Source: Methyloprofundus sp. (lineage in GTDB: Bacteria; Pseudomonadota; Gammaproteobacteria; Methylococcales; Methylomonadaceae). Taken from it: DNA of 8,507 bases. The notes under the pieces are model-generated. The model saw only the letters and a list, made by a program, of their open reading frames with translations, did no database searches and was not told the DNA's origin. The stretch covers positions 1 through 8,507 of the forward strand of contig DAOVWV010000046.1 of assembly GCA_030636485.1 (NCBI GenBank), written 5' to 3'. This document shows positions 6,646-8,507 of this stretch, piece after piece. Positions within the stretch are counted from its first letter, which is position 1, and every line of letters starts with the position of its first letter. Both the position numbers and the translations under genes were made by a program.

Positions 6646-6682
6646 AATAACCCAGTGGTTTACTAGGTTATTTCTTTGTTTT
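6646..6682 (+). terminator. Terminator-like hairpin in the narK upstream region
   Basis: AATAACC (6646-6652) pairs with GGTTATT (6666-6672). Inside is a C-A mismatch, then AGT/ACT around a GGTTT loop. A T-rich tail (TCTTTGTTTT) follows to 6682. No plus-strand gene ends nearby (the last, tusA, ends at 5108), so it could be an attenuator in a narK leader rather than an ordinary gene-end terminator. The stem is AT-rich and its strength is modest. Confidence 0.45.
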
Positions 6683-6704
6683 CAGTGTGTTATGGCTGTA
6701 TATA
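6676..6704 (+). promoter_or_regulatory. Possible upstream narK promoter
   Basis: TTGTTT (6676-6681) and TATATA (6699-6704) are spaced by 17 bases. Both hexamers are imperfect. If used, transcription would begin downstream of the terminator-like hairpin, which would then not act as an attenuator. Confidence 0.3.
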
Positions 6705-6752
6705 AAACAATAAACAGAGGGCTTTTAATTCTATTTAGGCGTAAAATTAGCA

Positions 6753-6758
6753 TATAAT
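6753..6758 (+). promoter_or_regulatory. Possible narK -10 box close to the gene
   Basis: A consensus TATAAT lies 26 bases before the narK ATG, giving a leader of roughly 20 bases. No -35 match is seen at 16-18 bases upstream. This is typical of an activator-dependent promoter or of chance in AT-rich DNA. Confidence 0.4.
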
Positions 6759-6784
6759 TATTTAATCCTAGATGTGGAGTGTGT

Positions 6785-8398
6785 ATGGCTGATTTAAGAA
6801 AGTGGGATGTCGAAGACCCTGAGTTTTGGGAGTCTGAAGGCAAGAAAGTTGCGAATCGAAATTTATGGATTTCGATTCCAAGTTTATTGTGTGGCTTTGC
6901 CGTCTGGTTGTACTGGGGCATTATCACGGTACAAATGCTGAACTTGGGCTTTCCTTATCCAAAATCTGATTTATTCAGTTTGATGGCCATTGCGGGGTTA
7001 ACGGGTGCAACGTTAAGGATTCCTAGTAGTTTCTTTATACGCTTATGTGGTGGACGGAATACGATTTTCTTTACCACTGCGCTGTTAATGATTCCGGCAT
7101 TAGGTACAGGGCTTGCACTGCGTGATCAAAATACACCTTTTTGGGTGTTTCAGGTGCTGGCTTTATTGTCGGGCTTTGGAGGCGGGAACTTTGCTTCTTC
7201 CATGTCCAATATCAGCTTTTTCTTTCCCAAGAAAATACAGGGGCTGGCTTTAGGACTGAATGCTGGCTTAGGAAATTTTGGTGTCACCACCATGCAAATC
7301 CTTATTCCATTGTCTATGACCTTTGGTTTGTTTGGAGCATGGGGCGGAGAGCCTATGATTTTACAATCTACCTCAGGTACGCTGGTAGGCAAGATTGCAG
7401 CGGGTACGGAAACGTATTTACAGAACGCAGGCTTTATCTGGTTGTTATTCCTTGTCCCGCTAGCCTTTTTGGGCTGGTTTGGTATGAATAATATTCGTAC
7501 TGAAGAAGTGTCGCCCATTGAACGTGGCCCGATTCTTAGCTTTAGCATGATCTCTGGTATGTTAGGGATCGCTTTTATCAGTGCCGTATTTGGTTTATGG
7601 CTGATATTACCAGCCTCTGTACATGGTTCAGGTTTTCATGTGCCTAAAGAAATTGCTTTATTTATAGTGATTGCTTTAACGGTTTCTTTATTAAAAATCA
7701 TTCCTGGTCAAATAGGCGAGAGCTTAGGCAGACAATATAAGATTTTTGATAACAAACACACTTGGGTGATGAGTATTATCTATACCATGACCTTTGGTTC
7801 TTTTATCGGTTTTGCGGCCTGTTTTCCGCTGGCGATTAAAGTTATTTTTGGTTATCAACATGTCATGGTAGATGGCGTGATGAATCATGATCAACTTAAT
7901 CCAAATGGTCCTAGCGCATTAATGTATGCATGGACGGGCGCTTTTATTGGTGCATTGATTCGGCCAGTCGGCGGCATGATTGCAGATAAGTTTGGTGGTG
8001 CCTGGGTGACGCATATCTGTTCATTTGTGATGGTACTTAGTGCGGGTGGGGTCGCTTATTATATGAAAGCTGCCTACAACTCAGCGACACCAGAAGAGTA
8101 TTTTGTCCCTTTTTTAATTATCTTCCTTATTTTATTTGCAGCAACGGGTATCGGTAATGGATCAACTTTTAGAACCATTTCTCAGGTATTTCCTAAAGAA
8201 CAAGTAGGCCCTGTATTAGGCTGGACTTCTGCTGTTGCAGCCTATGGTGCTTTCTATATTCCTAAAGTATTTGGTGAGCAAATTAAAGCAACCACACCAG
8301 AAGTGGCATTAATGGGGTTTGCAGCCTTTTATGTGGTCTGTATTATGATAAACTGGTGGTTTTATTTACGTAAGGACGGTGAATTTTATAATCCATAG
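6785..8398 (+). CDS. narK: NarK-type nitrate/nitrite transporter (MFS, NNP family)
   Basis: The 537-residue inner-membrane protein belongs to the nitrate/nitrite porter family. Both family signatures are present: FGGGNFASSMSNISFFFP (131-148, followed by GLALGLNAGLGNFGV) and GIGNGSTFRTISQVFP (455-470). Arg78 in ATLRIPSSFF and Arg393 in GALIRPVGG match the two substrate-binding arginines of E. coli NarK (Arg89, Arg305). The FGSFIGFAACFPLA helix (337-350) is also typical. Hydrophobicity is consistent with about 12 helices. It is longer than E. coli NarK (463), partly through extra loop sequence at about 185-212 and 355-377. ATG 6785 is preceded by GGAG (6776-6779) at a good distance; a GTG at 6779 overlaps that site and was rejected. 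The sequence does not show whether it imports nitrate for assimilation or respiration, or exchanges nitrate for nitrite. It may be the first gene of a unit that would continue beyond the window, but the hairpin repeats that follow argue for a transcript end. Confidence 0.96.
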   Translation: MADLRKWDVEDPEFWESEGKKVANRNLWISIPSLLCGFAVWLYWGIITVQMLNLGFPYPKSDLFSLMAIAGLTGATLRIPSSFFIRLCGGRNTIFFTTALLMIPALGTGLALRDQNTPFWVFQVLALLSGFGGGNFASSMSNISFFFPKKIQGLALGLNAGLGNFGVTTMQILIPLSMTFGLFGAWGGEPMILQSTSGTLVGKIAAGTETYLQNAGFIWLLFLVPLAFLGWFGMNNIRTEEVSPIERGPILSFSMISGMLGIAFISAVFGLWLILPASVHGSGFHVPKEIALFIVIALTVSLLKIIPGQIGESLGRQYKIFDNKHTWVMSIIYTMTFGSFIGFAACFPLAIKVIFGYQHVMVDGVMNHDQLNPNGPSALMYAWTGAFIGALIRPVGGMIADKFGGAWVTHICSFVMVLSAGGVAYYMKAAYNSATPEEYFVPFLIIFLILFAATGIGNGSTFRTISQVFPKEQVGPVLGWTSAVAAYGAFYIPKVFGEQIKATTPEVALMGFAAFYVVCIMINWWFYLRKDGEFYNP

Positions 8399-8412
8399 CA
8401 AAAGCCTTTCCT

Positions 8413-8437
8413 CGTTCCCACGCCCTGCGTGGGAACG
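8413..8437. repeat. Perfect inverted repeat, first hairpin of a REP/MITE-like cluster
   Basis: CGTTCCCACGC and GCGTGGGAACG are perfect 11-base arms around CCT, 14 bases after the narK stop. The sequence resembles dispersed intergenic repeats I recall from methanotroph genomes. It may also stop narK transcription, but no T-run follows it. Confidence 0.85.
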
Positions 8438-8444
8438 CATGTCC

Positions 8445-8459
8445 GGATGCTCTGCGTCC
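8445..8459. repeat. Second hairpin of the repeat cluster
   Basis: GGATGC and GCGTCC form a six-pair stem with one G-T pair around a TCT loop, 7 bases after the first hairpin. The CCGGATGCTCTGCGTCC context matches the usual companion of the CGTTCCCACGC repeat, so the two are probably one element. Confidence 0.7.
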
Positions 8460-8476
8460 TGAGTACAATAGCAATG

Positions 8477-8507
8477 TAGGGTGGGCAGAAAAGCGTTGCC
8501 CACCCTA
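8477..8507. repeat. Third inverted repeat, at the window edge
   Basis: TAGGGTGGGCA (8477-8487) and TGCCCACCCTA (8497-8507) are perfect 11-base arms around nine bases (GAAAAGCGT). The preceding G at 8476 suggests the pairing may continue past the window end. The TAGGGTGGGCA family looks like a different repeat from the first two hairpins, placed next to them. Confidence 0.8.

Larger units (their letters stand above)
6312..6784. other. Intergenic control region between the HPP gene and narK
   Basis: This 473-base stretch separates two divergent genes and shows no credible coding sequence on either strand. It is AT-rich. It holds a TTGA-AATA-TCAA dyad at 6538-6549, the palindrome at 6625-6639, the terminator-like hairpin at 6646-6672 and possible narK promoter elements near 6676-6704 and 6753-6758. 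I saw no clear promoter for the HPP gene and no recognisable RNA gene. Confidence 0.6.

Noticed and set aside
7150..7548. Open frames on both strands inside narK
   Set aside because: They are other-frame readings of the NNP signature region, which is certain on the plus strand in the narK frame.
8413..8507. CRISPR array
   Set aside because: The hairpins are of different sequence and no repeat unit recurs with regular spacers.

Overview
The window looks like chromosome from a moderately AT-rich gammaproteobacterium. The bacterial-type ArgG, the CysG fusion and the tRNA-Phe all fit that group. The palindromic repeat cluster at the right edge (CGTTCCCACGC-type and TAGGGTGGGCA-type hairpins) resembles intergenic repeats I associate with methanotrophic Methylococcales and some sulfur-oxidising gammaproteobacteria. 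That assignment comes from memory and is tentative.

Layout. Positions 1-146 (minus strand) hold the N-terminal part of a PpiC-type parvulin, cut by the window edge. A complete tRNA-Phe(GAA) with encoded CCA follows at 329-404 (minus), with a clear promoter (421-449) and a strong terminator (278-309). argG starts at 642 (plus) and shows the main anomaly of the window: an in-frame TAA at 1677-1679 cuts the protein after 345 residues. The same frame then runs on without another stop to 1853 and encodes the normal, well-conserved ArgG C-terminus. A rho-independent terminator follows at 1864-1900. Next is an unrecognised protein with two membrane helices (1955-2590, plus). It converges on a small periplasmic cytochrome c (2730-3065, minus), with a shared bidirectional terminator between them. 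cysG (3286-4692, minus) encodes trifunctional siroheme synthase. It diverges from a TusA-like sulfurtransferase (4878-5108, plus), which converges on an HPP-family membrane protein with two CBS domains (5130-6311, minus). A 473-base gap, the longest here without a gene, leads to a NarK-type nitrate/nitrite transporter (6785-8398, plus). The window ends in three consecutive hairpin repeats.

How the genes may work together. cysG, the HPP-CBS protein and the NarK transporter suggest a nitrate/nitrite theme. NarK moves nitrate or nitrite, some HPP relatives are reported nitrite transporters, and siroheme is the cofactor of assimilatory nitrite and sulfite reductases. TusA adds a sulfur-transfer element. 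No reductase gene is inside the window and the genes are not one operon, so the link is contextual only. I found no convincing new multi-gene system. The argG nonsense codon and the structured narK leader are the observations most worth following up.
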